From Hahella sp. HN01 (GTDB lineage Bacteria > Pseudomonadota > Gammaproteobacteria > Pseudomonadales > Oleiphilaceae): 41,308 bases of DNA. The stretch is taken from contig NZ_JAHMIN010000001.1 in NCBI RefSeq assembly GCF_018986435.1, positions 343,142 through 384,449 of the forward strand, written 5' to 3'. Below, one piece after another: positions 1-9,902 of this stretch. Position 1 is the first letter of the stretch. Every line of letters starts with the position of its first letter. Made by a program: the position numbers and the translations under genes. Below the pieces are notes generated by a model that was given only the letters and a program-made list of their open reading frames with translations, searched no databases and was not told the DNA's origin.

Positions 1-1180
1 CCTCTTCCGATAACACCGCCTCTCTTTCATACAGCTTGGCTCGCAACCTGCCCAACGCAGGAGGAATGCAAAGCGTCTCGTCGACCATGTCAGCGCCTAA
101 TAACTTTCCGGTCGCCTGCTCCAGCAGCTCAAGACCGTCTCCGGTAACTGCGGAAACCCAAACACGAACTGGCTCGCCATTTTCATTTAGCTCCAGGCGA
201 GGCTCAGCAGCCTCCAGCCGATCCACTTTGTTGAAGACAAAGAGAGAAGGAATATCGTCAGCGCCGATCTCCTTTAAAACATCCTCAACTTGCTCGATAT
301 TTTCCCTGCGCTTTGGATCACTCGCATCCACGACGTGGAGCAACAACGAAGCATTGCACGTCTCTTCCAATGTCGCGCGAAACGCGTCGACCAACTTGTG
401 AGGAAGATGCCGGATAAACCCGACCGTATCGGCCAAAACCACAGGGCCGTAGTTTTCCAGGTTTATACGCCGCAGAGTCGGATCAAGAGTTGCGAACAAC
501 TGATCCGCGGCATAAACATCGGACAAGGACATACGATTAAAGAGGGTGGATTTGCCGGCGTTTGTGTAGCCGACGAGAGAAATGGTGGGCACTTCCGCCC
601 TACGACGCGCGCGCCGGCCTTGTTCGCGCTGCTTGCGAACCTTTTCCAAGCGCTTGTGTATAGATTTGATACGACCACGAATGAGTCGTCTGTCAGTTTC
701 GAGCTGGGTCTCACCCGGCCCGCGCAAACCGATACCGCCTTTCTGACGCTCAAGGTGGGTCCAACCCCGCACCAGTCGCGTAGACAAGTGCTCAAGCTGA
801 GCCAGCTCCACCTGAAGCTTACCTTCATGAGTGCGCGCTCGCTGGGCGAAAATATCCAGTATCAGGCCAGTCCTATCCAGAACCCGCACTTGCAGATCCT
901 TTTCCAGGTTTCGTTCCTGACTAGGAGTAAGAGAATGATTGAACAGTACGACTTCCGCTTCGTGCTCAATTACCGCCGCCCTGACTTCCTCCAGCTTACC
1001 ACTGCCGACAAAATAGCGCGGACTGGGCTGATTACGGGTTCCGGTGACCAGCGCAACAGGCTCTGCGCCGGCCGATAAAGCTAATTCCGTAAGCTCGCGA
1101 GGGTCTTCTCGATCTTTTTCTTCCAGCATATCCAAGTGAACAAGTACAGCCCGCTCACCCGCTTTAGGACGCTCAAACAA
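1..1180 (-). CDS. hflX: GTPase HflX, ribosome-associated (3' end outside window)
   Basis: HflX is a GTPase that binds the 50S subunit and helps split or rescue stalled ribosomes, notably under heat stress. About 393 codons are visible; the C-terminus lies beyond the left edge (E. coli HflX has 426 residues). The reading frame gives LFERPKAGERAVLVHL at the start, a family-typical N-terminus. A TGA stop sits directly before the TTG at 1178-1180, so TTG is the earliest possible start, with GGAG about ten bases upstream. The HflX N-terminal domain is followed by the G domain: G1 GYTNAGKST near residue 200, G3 DTVGF near 245-250 and G4 NKVD near 315. It is the last gene of the amiB-mutL-miaA-hfq-hflX set, 17 bases after hfq, so it is probably cotranscribed with hfq. 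Confidence 0.95.
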   Translation of the reverse strand, partial: MFERPKAGERAVLVHLDMLEEKDREDPRELTELALSAGAEPVALVTGTRNQPSPRYFVGSGKLEEVRAAVIEHEAEVVLFNHSLTPSQERNLEKDLQVRVLDRTGLILDIFAQRARTHEGKLQVELAQLEHLSTRLVRGWTHLERQKGGIGLRGPGETQLETDRRLIRGRIKSIHKRLEKVRKQREQGRRARRRAEVPTISLVGYTNAGKSTLFNRMSLSDVYAADQLFATLDPTLRRINLENYGPVVLADTVGFIRHLPHKLVDAFRATLEETCNASLLLHVVDASDPKRRENIEQVEDVLKEIGADDIPSLFVFNKVDRLEAAEPRLELNENGEPVRVWVSAVTGDGLELLEQATGKLLGADMVDETLCIPPALGRLRAKLYEREAVLSEE

Positions 1181-1197
1181 TCAGGCGCTGCTCCGCA

Positions 1198-1449
1198 TTA
1201 AGCGTTAGATGCTTCGTTCTCTCCTTCGCCTTGAGCGGCGATACGTACGTTCCGGGCAGGGACGACGGTGGAGATAGCGTGCTTGTAAACCATTTGGCTA
1301 ACGGTGTTTTTCAACAGAATTACAAACTGATCGAACGATTCAATTTGTCCCTGCAGTTTGATGCCGTTTACCAGGAATATGGATACCGGGATGCGTTCCT
1401 TCCGTAGCGCATTTAAATAAGGGTCTTGTAAAGATTGCCCTTTTGACAT
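1198..1449 (-). CDS. hfq: RNA chaperone Hfq
   Basis: Hfq forms a hexameric Sm-like ring that pairs small regulatory RNAs with mRNA targets in the cytoplasm. The 83-residue product starts [18 protein letters not shown]. It has the Sm1 strand region ([19 protein letters not shown]) and the diagnostic Sm2 motif [10 protein letters not shown] near residues 55-64. The C-terminal tail is short and polar, as in pseudomonads and unlike the longer E. coli tail. AGGAG lies a few bases before the ATG. The gap to miaA upstream is 133 bases, enough for a private promoter; a GATAAT hexamer lies about 60 bases upstream on the coding strand (1509-1514), but no convincing -35 accompanies it. hflX follows after 17 bases. 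Confidence 0.98.
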   Translation of the reverse strand: MSKGQSLQDPYLNALRKERIPVSIFLVNGIKLQGQIESFDQFVILLKNTVSQMVYKHAISTVVPARNVRIAAQGEGENEASNA

Positions 1450-1582
1450 TGGAATTCTCCTACTTTTAGTTCTAATTATCGGTGATTAAATTACTAACTC
1501 GTGTATGTATTATCACCAGGGACGGTTTGCCAGCACTTTTGACAGCATTGCGTAATAGTATAGCGCTAACCTGCGATCTGAC

Positions 1583-2581
1583 CTATAGTGGATTACACGA
1601 TTGTAACCGTTGTGAAATCAGTCGCATAGCGGCTTCGACTAATTGTATATCATCTGCAGACAGCCAATTTATCTCAGGCCAGGAACGCAACCAGGTCATT
1701 TGTCTTTTCGCCAGCTGACGAGTTGCCGCAGTCGCTTTTTCCACCATTTCTTCCCGGCCAAACTCACCTTCGAGATAAGACCACACCTGACGATAGCCTA
1801 CCGCCCTGATTGAGGGCAGTTCTACATTCAAATCGCCACGCTGACGCAACTGCTCCACTTCATCCAACAACCCCTGCTCCAGCATGATCTGAAAGCGTTT
1901 GGCGATACGGGCATGCAAATCTTCTCGCTTAACGGGCGCCAGAGCTAAGTTTAGCGCATTGTAAGGCAAAGCTGCGCCATTCACACTGTCCCAGTTGAGC
2001 TCATTTTCCGGATTCGCTCCATCCGCCGCCCAATAATGCGAGAGCGGCCTCCCTGTCAGTCGATACACTTCCAAAGCACGCTGAATACGCTGACGGTTAT
2101 TCGGGTGAATTTTAGCCGCCGCTATTGGATCAACCTGGCGCAGCTGCTCATGCAGCGCCGGCCAGCCAATCTGTTCGGCCTCAGCCAATATCTCTCCCCT
2201 TACACTCTCGTCTGCGCTGGGCATATCACCCAACCCTTGGCACAAAGCTTTATAGTACATAATAGTGCCGCCTACCAGCAGAGGGATGCGTCCGGCATTA
2301 ACGCTTTGCTCCATCAGGCGCAAGGCGTCAGTGCGAAACTCTGCGGCGGAATAAGGTTCAGCCGGGTCGCGAATATCAATCAAATGATGAGGGTAGCGCG
2401 CCAACGTTTCAGGATCAGGCTTAGCGGAGCCAATATCCATGCCGCGATACACCATGACAGAGTCAACGCTAATTAAGTCACAGGGCAGACGCTCGCTCAG
2501 GGCCATAGCAAGGTCCGTTTTACCAGAAGCGGTTGGCCCCATTAAAAGTATGGCAGGCGGAAGCGCCTTTTTATCCGACAC
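1583..2581 (-). CDS. miaA: tRNA dimethylallyltransferase MiaA
   Basis: MiaA transfers a dimethylallyl group to N6 of A37 in tRNAs reading UNN codons, the first step of ms2i6A synthesis. The 332-residue protein has the P-loop GPTASGKT near residues 15-22, the substrate motif [16 protein letters not shown], and HHLIDI, all typical of the family (E. coli 316 residues). The start is GTG at 2579-2581, which overlaps the mutL TAG stop by one base (TAGTG). That arrangement suggests translational coupling to mutL. hfq follows after 133 bases. Confidence 0.97.
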   Translation of the reverse strand: MSDKKALPPAILLMGPTASGKTDLAMALSERLPCDLISVDSVMVYRGMDIGSAKPDPETLARYPHHLIDIRDPAEPYSAAEFRTDALRLMEQSVNAGRIPLLVGGTIMYYKALCQGLGDMPSADESVRGEILAEAEQIGWPALHEQLRQVDPIAAAKIHPNNRQRIQRALEVYRLTGRPLSHYWAADGANPENELNWDSVNGAALPYNALNLALAPVKREDLHARIAKRFQIMLEQGLLDEVEQLRQRGDLNVELPSIRAVGYRQVWSYLEGEFGREEMVEKATAATRQLAKRQMTWLRSWPEINWLSADDIQLVEAAMRLISQRLQSCNPL

Positions 2582-4425
2582 TATCGACCCCGCAAAAACA
2601 GTTTATCCAACTCAGACATCGTCAACTGCACCCATGTTGGCCGGCCGTGGTTACATTGCCCGCTACGCTCAGTATCTTCCATGTCCCGCAACAGCGCATT
2701 CATTTCTGCAATGGTCAGCTGTCGGTTGGCCCGAACCGCACCATGGCAAGCCATAGTCCCCAACAGCTCATTCATGGTTTCCTCCACTTTGCGTGTGGAG
2801 CCATGCTCCGCCAATTCCGCAATAACATCCCGCACCAGGGCTTCAACGTTTGCGTTCCGCAATAACGCCGGGACTTGCCGAACAATTATAGACTCTACGC
2901 CGGCGACTGTGATTTCCAAACCCAACTGACGCAATGTCTCTGCGTTTTCTTCTACCGCCAGAGACTCCCGGCGACTGACAGCCAGATTCATCGGCACCAG
3001 CATAGGCTGTGTGGTCACTCCGCTATTGTGCAGTGAGCGCTTCATACGCTCGTAGACAATACGCTCATGCGCCGCATGCATATCGACCAGAACCATACCT
3101 TGCGCATTTTGAGCCAATACAAACACCCCGTGTAATTGCGCAATCGCATACCCCAGGGGGGCCTCTGCGGCATTATCCATCGTAGGAGCAGTTCCAGCCT
3201 GGGCGGAACCAAACATATCGCCAAGTCCTGAATTATCATGCAATTGCCCGTAGGCGGAGATTTGCTCCCTCACAGCGCCTGCAGAGGGCGCTCCCGCCAT
3301 CGAAAAACCAGACGCCGCCGGCTGCTGCCTTAGAGGCAATACATCCTGCGTTGGCCATTGCATTACGGGACGTTCCTGCTCCACTTCCGCGACCGGCATG
3401 GCCTCCGCCGCGGCAATCTGCGGCTTCACTTCGGCCAGCGCCCGATGCAAACTGCGAAACAGGAAATCATGGACCATGCGGCCTTCACGGAAACGCACTT
3501 CGTGTTTGGTGGGATGCACATTCACGTCAACCGTGGCGGGGTCCAACTCCAGATAGAGCACAAAGGCGGGGTGACGCCCATGATAAAGCACATCCTGATA
3601 AGCCTGCCTGACAGCATGCGCCACCAGCTTATCGCGAATCACCCGACCGTTGACGAAAAAGTACTGCAAATCGGCCTGACTGCGAGAAAACGTGGGCTTG
3701 GCCACCCATCCGCTCAATGACAGTCCCGATGCTGAAACATTGATAGGAATCGCGCTCTCAATAAAGTTTGCGCCGCAAAGCTGTCCGATGCGACGAACGT
3801 GATCCTCTTCCGAGCCAGCCGGACGCAACTGGTGCACGACCTTCTGATTATGCCGCAAGGTAAACGCGACGCTTAGCCGGCCCAATGCCTGCCGCTTGAT
3901 AATTTCTTCAATATGCCCGAACTCTGTTTTTTCCGTGCGCATAAACTTACGGCGCGCCGGGGTATTGTAAAACAGGTCACGGACTTCCACTGTGGTGCCG
4001 GGAGTATGGGCCGCCGGTGAAATTTCCGGCTTCATGTCACGCCCTTCTACTTCCACCTTCCATGCCTCGCCCTGATTGTGCGGACGCGACGTCAGGGAGA
4101 GACGGGACACGGAGCAGATACTGGCGAGCGCTTCGCCTCGGAAGCCCAATGTCGCGACAGCTTCAAGGTCTTCCAGCGTTTCAATTTTGCTGGTGGCGTG
4201 ACGAGACAGAGCCAGTGGCAGGTCTTCCCGCTGTATACCGCCACCATCATCGCGAATTCGAATCAATTTGACGCCGCCACTCTCAATATCGATTTCTATT
4301 TTGCGCGCGCCAGCGTCCAGCGCATTCTCCACCAACTCTTTCACCACTGAGGAGGGCCTCTCGACAACCTCACCCGCAGCAATCTGGTTAGCCAATCGAG
4401 GGGAAAGTAAATGAATCTTCGACAT
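2581..4425 (-). CDS. mutL: DNA mismatch repair protein MutL
   Basis: MutL couples mismatch recognition by MutS to strand incision and excision. The N-terminal GHKL ATPase shows [14 protein letters not shown], the RHATSKI loop, [10 protein letters not shown] and a [17 protein letters not shown] stretch. A variable linker covers roughly residues 330-430, followed by the dimerisation domain. The C-terminus carries [12 protein letters not shown] (cf. the nuclease consensus DQHA-x2-E-x4-E), ACHGAVRA and CNHGRPT, which are the metal-site motifs of endonuclease-type MutL and are absent from E. coli MutL. The frame can open at TTG 4440, but ATG 4425 gives the family N-terminus [19 protein letters not shown]; neither has a strong ribosome-binding site. 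A hairpin terminator separates it from amiB upstream, so it probably has its own promoter around 4426-4536. Confidence 0.97.
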   Translation of the reverse strand: MSKIHLLSPRLANQIAAGEVVERPSSVVKELVENALDAGARKIEIDIESGGVKLIRIRDDGGGIQREDLPLALSRHATSKIETLEDLEAVATLGFRGEALASICSVSRLSLTSRPHNQGEAWKVEVEGRDMKPEISPAAHTPGTTVEVRDLFYNTPARRKFMRTEKTEFGHIEEIIKRQALGRLSVAFTLRHNQKVVHQLRPAGSEEDHVRRIGQLCGANFIESAIPINVSASGLSLSGWVAKPTFSRSQADLQYFFVNGRVIRDKLVAHAVRQAYQDVLYHGRHPAFVLYLELDPATVDVNVHPTKHEVRFREGRMVHDFLFRSLHRALAEVKPQIAAAEAMPVAEVEQERPVMQWPTQDVLPLRQQPAASGFSMAGAPSAGAVREQISAYGQLHDNSGLGDMFGSAQAGTAPTMDNAAEAPLGYAIAQLHGVFVLAQNAQGMVLVDMHAAHERIVYERMKRSLHNSGVTTQPMLVPMNLAVSRRESLAVEENAETLRQLGLEITVAGVESIIVRQVPALLRNANVEALVRDVIAELAEHGSTRKVEETMNELLGTMACHGAVRANRQLTIAEMNALLRDMEDTERSGQCNHGRPTWVQLTMSELDKLFLRGR

Positions 4426-4536
4426 CGGGTATTTCGGCAAATTATCAGGAAGTGAGTCGCCTCTGCGCCAAATAAACTATATCGCGGCGTAGGCGAGCAA
4501 TTGCCGCAGATGGTAACAGATGTGCAAGAACAACAG

Positions 4537-4559
4537 AACCGGCGCTCCAGGCGCCGGCT
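4537..4559 (-). terminator. Hairpin terminator after amiB
   Basis: A nine-pair stem with one G-T wobble (4537-4545 with 4551-4559) encloses a five-base loop, 19 bases after the amiB stop. On the minus strand it is followed by the T-rich run CTGTTGTTCTTGC. The T tract is interrupted, so termination may be partial and mutL could still receive read-through. Confidence 0.6.
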
Positions 4560-4577
4560 CATATGCGTGAGGCGTTA

Positions 4578-5900
4578 TCAGGTAGCGGGTATCATCAGGA
4601 CCTGACCAATCCGCAGGGACTCCGTGGTCAGCCCATTATGATTCATCAGATCGTTAAGACTGATGTTGTTTCTCTGGGCGATACTGCTAAGCGTATCGCC
4701 CTTCTCGATGACATAGGTCTGCCCCACCTTGCCTTGCCCGGACTGCTTTTGCCAAGCCAGCAGCGTGCCCGGAGGCGGCGCGTCAACGAAATACTTTTGC
4801 AGCCCACCATATATGGCTGTGGCGATTTTCTTCTGATACTTGCTGGTTTTCAGCCGCTGCGCTTCAGAGGGGTTAGAGATAAAGCCCGTCTCAACCAGAA
4901 TGGAAGGGATATCCGGCGACTTCAATACCACGAAGCCTGCTTGCTCCACTCTTTTCTTATGCAGACGAGAAACGCCGCTGACGGACCTCAACACGCTGTC
5001 GCCCACGGTAAGACTGGCTTTCAGGCTGGCGGTCATGGACAAATCCAACAGCACGCCGGCCAACACCTGATCCTTATCTTCCAGGCTCACGCCGCCAACA
5101 CCGCCAATCAAGTCAGACGTATTCTCCTTCTCCGCCAGCCAACGCGCCGTTTCACTGGTGGCGCCGCGTTTAGAAAGCGCATAGACGGAGGCGCCGCTGG
5201 CGTCCGGGCTCTTGAATGCGTCAGCATGCACTGAAACCAGCAAGTCGGCATTGTACTCACGAGCCAGGGCAGTACGATTGCGCAAAGGTATAAAGTAGTC
5301 GCCTTTACGGGTCAGCCGGCTGGAGAAGCCGCGCTCCTGATCCAGCAAAGCCTGCAGTTCACGGGAGATCGCCAACACCACATCCTTTTCGCGAATGCCT
5401 TTGGGTCCAAGGGCGCCAGGGTCTTCGCCGCCATGGCCGGCGTCGATTACAACCACGATATCGCGCTTCTGCGCATGATCGTCAGCCTGCTTTTTGACTT
5501 GCTGCGCTCCACCTGATCCGTACAGATCAATCACCAAACGATGCCCATACTGATCGTTCGGCTGCAACGCAAAGCTTTTCGGGTTTACACCTTCCCGAAG
5601 GTCCAGCACAACGCGCAGGTCCTTGGAACCGCGGCGGGCGCTACGAATGCGTTGAATCGGCGTACCTTCGTAACTGACGGCGGAAAAGTCAGTCTCCAAA
5701 GAAGCCTGTGAAATATCAATCACCAGTCGATCCGGCTTCGACAGAGCGAACACCTTGTGATCCACCGGTCCACTCATATCAAAAACCAAACGAGTATGGT
5801 CAGGGGCCGGCCATACACGGACATTACTGACCGTGGCCGCTCCCGCAACGGAAGAAATCAGTATCACACTGAGTAATATCAGTCTGAGCGCTACTGTCAT
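4578..5900 (-). CDS. amiB: N-acetylmuramoyl-L-alanine amidase AmiB with LysM domain
   Basis: This periplasmic zinc amidase cleaves the amide bond between MurNAc and the stem peptide, splitting septal peptidoglycan at cell division. The 440-residue protein has an N-terminal signal peptide ending near VAGA, then an AMIN domain (about residues 25-125) that targets the septum. The Amidase_3 catalytic domain (about 150-370) shows the metal-site elements DAGHGGEDPGALG, SVHADAF and VETGFISN. A C-terminal LysM domain (about 392-438) contains the stretch YVIEKGDTLSSIAQRNNISL. AMIN plus LysM matches pseudomonad AmiB and differs from E. coli AmiB. GAGG lies just before the ATG. It follows tsaE by 29 bases and is probably cotranscribed with it. 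Confidence 0.96.
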   Translation of the reverse strand: MTVALRLILLSVILISSVAGAATVSNVRVWPAPDHTRLVFDMSGPVDHKVFALSKPDRLVIDISQASLETDFSAVSYEGTPIQRIRSARRGSKDLRVVLDLREGVNPKSFALQPNDQYGHRLVIDLYGSGGAQQVKKQADDHAQKRDIVVVIDAGHGGEDPGALGPKGIREKDVVLAISRELQALLDQERGFSSRLTRKGDYFIPLRNRTALAREYNADLLVSVHADAFKSPDASGASVYALSKRGATSETARWLAEKENTSDLIGGVGGVSLEDKDQVLAGVLLDLSMTASLKASLTVGDSVLRSVSGVSRLHKKRVEQAGFVVLKSPDIPSILVETGFISNPSEAQRLKTSKYQKKIATAIYGGLQKYFVDAPPPGTLLAWQKQSGQGKVGQTYVIEKGDTLSSIAQRNNISLNDLMNHNGLTTESLRIGQVLMIPAT

Positions 5901-5929
5901 CTTGTAAACCTCATTGCCCAGTATAATCG

Positions 5930-6418
5930 TTACTCCCGGGACTGCTTTGCGTCATACGCCTCCAGCCATTGACAGCCTCGCGTGGTGTGCGCCAGCAGTT
6001 TAATTCTGCGGCCTTTCATCAGCACTTGAATATCGACCGTCAAGTCAGGCTCCGGCAACAATGGAGCGCCTTTATCCGGCCACTCCACCAAACAAATCGA
6101 ATTTTCATGGAAATAATCGCGGATACCGAGAAACTCCAGCTCCTCCGGGTCCGCCAATCGATACAGATCAAAATGAAAAACCAGCCTGTCTTCCAGCTGA
6201 TAGGGTTCGACCAGAGTATAGGTGGGACTCTTAACCAAACCTGAATATCCCATGCCGCGCATCATGGCGCGCGTCAGCGTGGTTTTGCCAGCGCCTAACT
6301 GTCCCTGCAGATAAACTACTCCGGGCGCAGCGAAGCATTGCGATAACTCATCGCCCAATACCGCCATCGCCTCTTCATCAGGAGCTATTACCTGCCTGGA
6401 TGAAAGCATCTGCGTCAT
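5930..6418 (-). CDS. tsaE: tRNA threonylcarbamoyladenosine biosynthesis ATPase TsaE
   Basis: TsaE is the P-loop ATPase that works with TsaB and TsaD to make the universal t6A modification at A37 of ANN-reading tRNAs. The 162-residue protein has the Walker A GQLGAGKTT near residues 40-48, the family motif SPTYTLVEPY, FHFDLYRL, and VEWPDKG near the C-terminus. Its ATG overlaps the nnr stop in an ATGA arrangement (6415-6418), implying translational coupling. This nnr-tsaE-amiB order (yjeF-yjeE-amiB) is widely conserved in gammaproteobacteria. Confidence 0.96.
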   Translation of the reverse strand: MTQMLSSRQVIAPDEEAMAVLGDELSQCFAAPGVVYLQGQLGAGKTTLTRAMMRGMGYSGLVKSPTYTLVEPYQLEDRLVFHFDLYRLADPEELEFLGIRDYFHENSICLVEWPDKGAPLLPEPDLTVDIQVLMKGRRIKLLAHTTRGCQWLEAYDAKQSRE

Positions 6419-7932
6419 ACCGTCGCCTCACGCATTACCGACCCTAACTGCTTTAATAAGTCGCCGGCCATCAAAGAGGCCTGCGCTACACTTTCCGTCG
6501 CTGAGTCCGCCGCCGCGCCATGCCAGGCCGCCGCCAGTTCAGCCGCCGCCAACGGCGTCATGCCCTGCGCCAGTAATCCCGCCGCAAGACCGGTTAATAC
6601 ATCGCCCATACCACCGCACGCCATTCCCGGGTTGCCCGCCTGTACGACGACCTGCCCTTCCTGGTCTGGAGCCGCCAACACGGTACCGAGGCCCTTCAAC
6701 AAGACATGACAATTATAGGTCTTCGCCAATTCTCGCGCCGCCGCGAAACGATCCCGCATTACATCCGCCACCGAAGACTCCAACAAACGCGCCGCCTCTC
6801 CTGGATGCGGCGTCATTAAGGAGTGAGGACTGAGCTGATGCTTGCGGACGGCAATCATGTTCAGGGCGTCAGCGTCGAGGACCATGGGTTTACCAGCATC
6901 AAGGCATGTTTGCAGACACATTTGCCCCCAGGGCTCCTTACCCAGCCCAGGGCCCAAAGCGATCACATCCGCCGACTCCAGCATGGCCAACAGCTCACCA
7001 CGACTGTTGATTCCCCTAAACATGACCTCGGGCAGTCGAGATAGCCCAGCGCCGACATGTGCGGCGCGGGTGGCGCAGGACACCAGTCCACAACCAGCGC
7101 GATAAGCGGCTTCCGCCGCCATGATAGCAGCCCCGCCAAAACCATTATCGCCGCCAACCACCAGAACGCGGCCGAACATGCCTTTGTGCGACGATGGCTT
7201 TCTGAGTGGAGCCAATTTAACAGCCAGTGAAAAGTCAGAACGCCGGCAGGCCGCGGGGATTTTACTATAAATGTCAGCGGGAACGTCCAGTTCGTCAAAT
7301 ACAAGCTCGCCGGTATAGTCAGGCGCTTCGCCTGTCAGCAACCCTCGCTTCATACCAATAAAGGTCACCGTCATCGCCGCATTCACGGTCGCCCCCAGAG
7401 GCATACCCGTATCCGCGCACAAGCCGGAGGGAATATCCAGGGCGATGATCGGCTTAACAGCCGCATTGATAGCGGTAATCGCCGCAGCATAGTCATCACG
7501 CACCGCGCCGGACAGCCCCGTCCCCAGCATGGCGTCGACAATGATGTCGCCGCTTATAGAGGAATCAGGAGACCACATACTCACATCAACGCCGGCCGCG
7601 CGGCAACTCGCGAAGGCCTGAGCCGCCTCACCTTGCAATTTTTGGGGATCGCTCAACGCGAATACTTCGACCTGCAAATTATGACGGCGCGCGAGTTCAG
7701 CCACCACATAGCCGTCGCCGCCGTTATTGCCGCCACCGCATAGCACGGTCAACCTCGCCGTTTCAGGCCAACGACGCATCAGCGCGCGAAACGCTGAGCG
7801 CCCTGCCCGTTGCATAAGTTCATAGCCATTTTCAGCCGTCATGGACTGTATGGCCAACGCGTCGAGCTGACGCACTTGCGCCGCTGTGAATAGGTCCTTC
7901 GGCATAGGATGGGAGACCCGCACAGGTGACAT
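6415..7932 (-). CDS. nnr: Bifunctional NAD(P)HX epimerase / ADP-dependent NAD(P)HX dehydratase
   Basis: Nnr repairs hydrated NADH and NADPH: the N-terminal YjeF_N domain epimerises R- and S-NAD(P)HX, and the C-terminal kinase-fold domain dehydrates the S form using ADP. The epimerase nucleotide loop GGGNNGGDG is at residues 66-74. The dehydratase domain shows GPGLGKEP, DADALN, TPHPGEAARLL and ACGGMGDVLTGL. The open frame extends to a TTG at 7950, but ATG 7932 has a GTGGA sequence upstream and gives a 505-residue protein close to E. coli YjeF (515). It is the first gene of the minus-strand run and is divergent from queG across 129 bases. Confidence 0.95.
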   Translation of the reverse strand: MSPVRVSHPMPKDLFTAAQVRQLDALAIQSMTAENGYELMQRAGRSAFRALMRRWPETARLTVLCGGGNNGGDGYVVAELARRHNLQVEVFALSDPQKLQGEAAQAFASCRAAGVDVSMWSPDSSISGDIIVDAMLGTGLSGAVRDDYAAAITAINAAVKPIIALDIPSGLCADTGMPLGATVNAAMTVTFIGMKRGLLTGEAPDYTGELVFDELDVPADIYSKIPAACRRSDFSLAVKLAPLRKPSSHKGMFGRVLVVGGDNGFGGAAIMAAEAAYRAGCGLVSCATRAAHVGAGLSRLPEVMFRGINSRGELLAMLESADVIALGPGLGKEPWGQMCLQTCLDAGKPMVLDADALNMIAVRKHQLSPHSLMTPHPGEAARLLESSVADVMRDRFAAARELAKTYNCHVLLKGLGTVLAAPDQEGQVVVQAGNPGMACGGMGDVLTGLAAGLLAQGMTPLAAAELAAAWHGAAADSATESVAQASLMAGDLLKQLGSVMREATV

Positions 7933-8061
7933 TTCAAGAATCCACTTCAATTAATAGCGCTATACGTATGTAAATTTTAGCAAAATACGCGAAAAAGACC
8001 ATTTCGTAAACAACCATGCGCCGATGTGTCACAATAGCCCCCTGGATTAAAGCGGTAACTT

Positions 8062-9186
8062 ATGACGAACGAAACTTACAGCCAATCTCAACTTAACCAG
8101 TTGGCGGGCGACATCAAACAGTGGGCGCAAGAGCTGGGATTTCAGCAGTGCGGCGTCACCGATGTCGATCTCGGCCGCCACGAAGAGGCGCTCAAAGACT
8201 GGCTGAGTAAGGGCTATCATGGCGCCATGGGGTACATGGCCGACCATGGCGACAAACGCAGCCGCCCAGCTGAGTTGTTACCCGGGACACTGCGCGTCAT
8301 CAGTGTACGCATGGATTATTGGCCGGAAAAAAAGGGAGAAGCGCAAGCGCGTCTGGAGCAAGATCAGAACGCCTATGTCTCCCGCTACGCCGTAGGCAGA
8401 GACTATCACAAGCTCATGCGCAAACGTCTCGCTCAGCTGGGCAAGCGCATACAGGAAGAAATTACGGAGTCCGCCTATCGTGTCTTCGTTGACAGCGCGC
8501 CGGTTCTGGAGCGGGCATTAGCGCAGAAGGCCGGCTTGGGGTGGATCGGCAAAAACACCATGCTGATCAACCCCAAAGCGGGATCTTACTTCTTCCTTGG
8601 CGAGCTGTTCACCGACCTGCCCCTGCCCATCGACCCGCCCTATCCCAAAAACCATTGTGGGAGTTGCAGCGCCTGCCTGGATTTATGCCCCACCAAAGCA
8701 TTTGTAGCACCCAATGTTCTGGACGCCCGCCGCTGCATATCCTATTTAACGATAGAGCTAAAAGGCAAAATCCCCGAAGACCTTCGCCCGATGATGGGAA
8801 ACCGCATCTTCGGCTGCGATGATTGTCAGATGGTTTGTCCCTGGAACAAGTTTTCCCGGCTGACCGATGAAAAGGACTTCTCGCCCCGCCATCGTCTCGA
8901 CAGTGCGGAATTGCTGGAGTTATTTGCATGGACGGAGGAAGAGTTCCTCAGCAACACGGAAGGATCAGCGATACGCCGTACAGGGCATGAAAGCTGGCTG
9001 CGCAATATCGCCGTAGCGCTCGGCAATGCGCCAACATCGCCAGCAATCATTGCTGCATTGAAGGAGAAGCTATCGCACCCATCCGCCATTGTTCAGGAGC
9101 ATGTCAGCTGGGCGCTGACGCAACATGGCGAGCCGCCCGCGGATATGGCCGAGCGGCAAGAAGCGGAAAAAACGTCAGTCCGTTAA
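8062..9186 (+). CDS. queG: Epoxyqueuosine reductase QueG
   Basis: QueG catalyses the last step of queuosine synthesis at the tRNA wobble position, reducing epoxyqueuosine with a cobalamin and two 4Fe-4S clusters. The 374-residue protein has an N-terminal cobalamin-binding reductase region including [20 protein letters not shown], with the conserved Asp. Ferredoxin-like cysteines are at C199, C202, C205 and C209 ([12 protein letters not shown]) and at C252, C255 and C259 ([10 protein letters not shown]). A HEAT-like C-terminal tail follows. The ribosome-binding site is weak (AAGCGGTAAC). Its last 12 bases overlap the 3' end of orn on the other strand. Confidence 0.96.
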   Translation: MTNETYSQSQLNQLAGDIKQWAQELGFQQCGVTDVDLGRHEEALKDWLSKGYHGAMGYMADHGDKRSRPAELLPGTLRVISVRMDYWPEKKGEAQARLEQDQNAYVSRYAVGRDYHKLMRKRLAQLGKRIQEEITESAYRVFVDSAPVLERALAQKAGLGWIGKNTMLINPKAGSYFFLGELFTDLPLPIDPPYPKNHCGSCSACLDLCPTKAFVAPNVLDARRCISYLTIELKGKIPEDLRPMMGNRIFGCDDCQMVCPWNKFSRLTDEKDFSPRHRLDSAELLELFAWTEEEFLSNTEGSAIRRTGHESWLRNIAVALGNAPTSPAIIAALKEKLSHPSAIVQEHVSWALTQHGEPPADMAERQEAEKTSVR

Positions 9187-9723
9187 ACGCAGGAAGTGTT
9201 CGCGATAGTAGCGCAGCTCTTCGACTGATTCCCTGATGTCCTCCAACGCCTGGTGAGAGCCTTTTTTCTTGATTCCTGCGGCCACTTCCGGCCGCCAGCG
9301 ACGGGCCAGCTCCTTAAGGGTGCTGACATCCAGGTTGCGGTAATGGAAGAACTTTTCCAGATCCTTCATATAGCGGGCGAGAAAGCGGCGATCCTGACCA
9401 ATGGAATTGCCACACATAGGGGAGCAGCCTGCGTCTACATGCTGCGACAGAAAATCCAGCATCTGTTTTTCCGCCTCAGCTTCTCCGATTGTGCTGGCCT
9501 TGACCCGGTCCGTCAGTCCGCTGGTCCCATGTGTATTGCGATTCCAGTCATCCATGAGCGCCAATACGCTGTCTGGCTGATGCACTGCGATAACCGGCCC
9601 TTCGGCGACCAATTCCAGGTTGCTGGTGGTGACGACCACCGCCATTTCAATAATTCGGTCCGAGTCCGGATCGAGTCCGGTCATCTCCAAGTCGATCCAA
9701 ATCAGGTTATCGCGACGTGACAT
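9175..9723 (-). CDS. orn: Oligoribonuclease Orn
   Basis: Orn is a DEDDh 3'-5' exonuclease that degrades two- to five-base RNAs, including pGpG, the breakdown product of c-di-GMP. It is therefore functionally linked to the c-di-GMP effector genes further along. The 182-residue protein (E. coli 181) opens with [19 protein letters not shown], supplying the first catalytic Asp and Glu, and ends with the HQALEDI motif, supplying the catalytic His and Asp. It is convergent with queG, overlapping by 12 bases, and divergent from rsgA across 179 bases. Confidence 0.98.
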   Translation of the reverse strand: MSRRDNLIWIDLEMTGLDPDSDRIIEMAVVVTTSNLELVAEGPVIAVHQPDSVLALMDDWNRNTHGTSGLTDRVKASTIGEAEAEKQMLDFLSQHVDAGCSPMCGNSIGQDRRFLARYMKDLEKFFHYRNLDVSTLKELARRWRPEVAAGIKKKGSHQALEDIRESVEELRYYREHFLRLTD

Positions 9724-9902
9724 AACTTCTCCATCGTTTTACAGTAGCACCGGCGTCAAACGGCGACATCAGAAAAATCAGGCAGTGTAGCGGCATCCAT
9801 AACCGTTTGTTAAGCCTTACGTCGCCAGCCGCATGCATACTCAAGGCCATCAGGCTGTATATTAAACTAGTGTAGTTCATAGGATAGTTAAGCCCCCCGA
9901 TT

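Noticed and set aside
290-1078. Plus-strand open frame at the left edge
   Set aside because: It lies entirely antisense to hflX, whose GTPase motifs are intact.
1509-1514. GATAAT as -10 of an hfq promoter on the minus strand
   Set aside because: No acceptable -35 hexamer lies 16-18 bases upstream, so I mention it only in the hfq entry.
9855-9870. Possible LexA box upstream of rsgA (CTGTATATTAAACTAG)
   Set aside because: The left half CTGT and AT-rich centre match, but the right half is CTAG where ACAG is required, and rsgA is not a known SOS gene.
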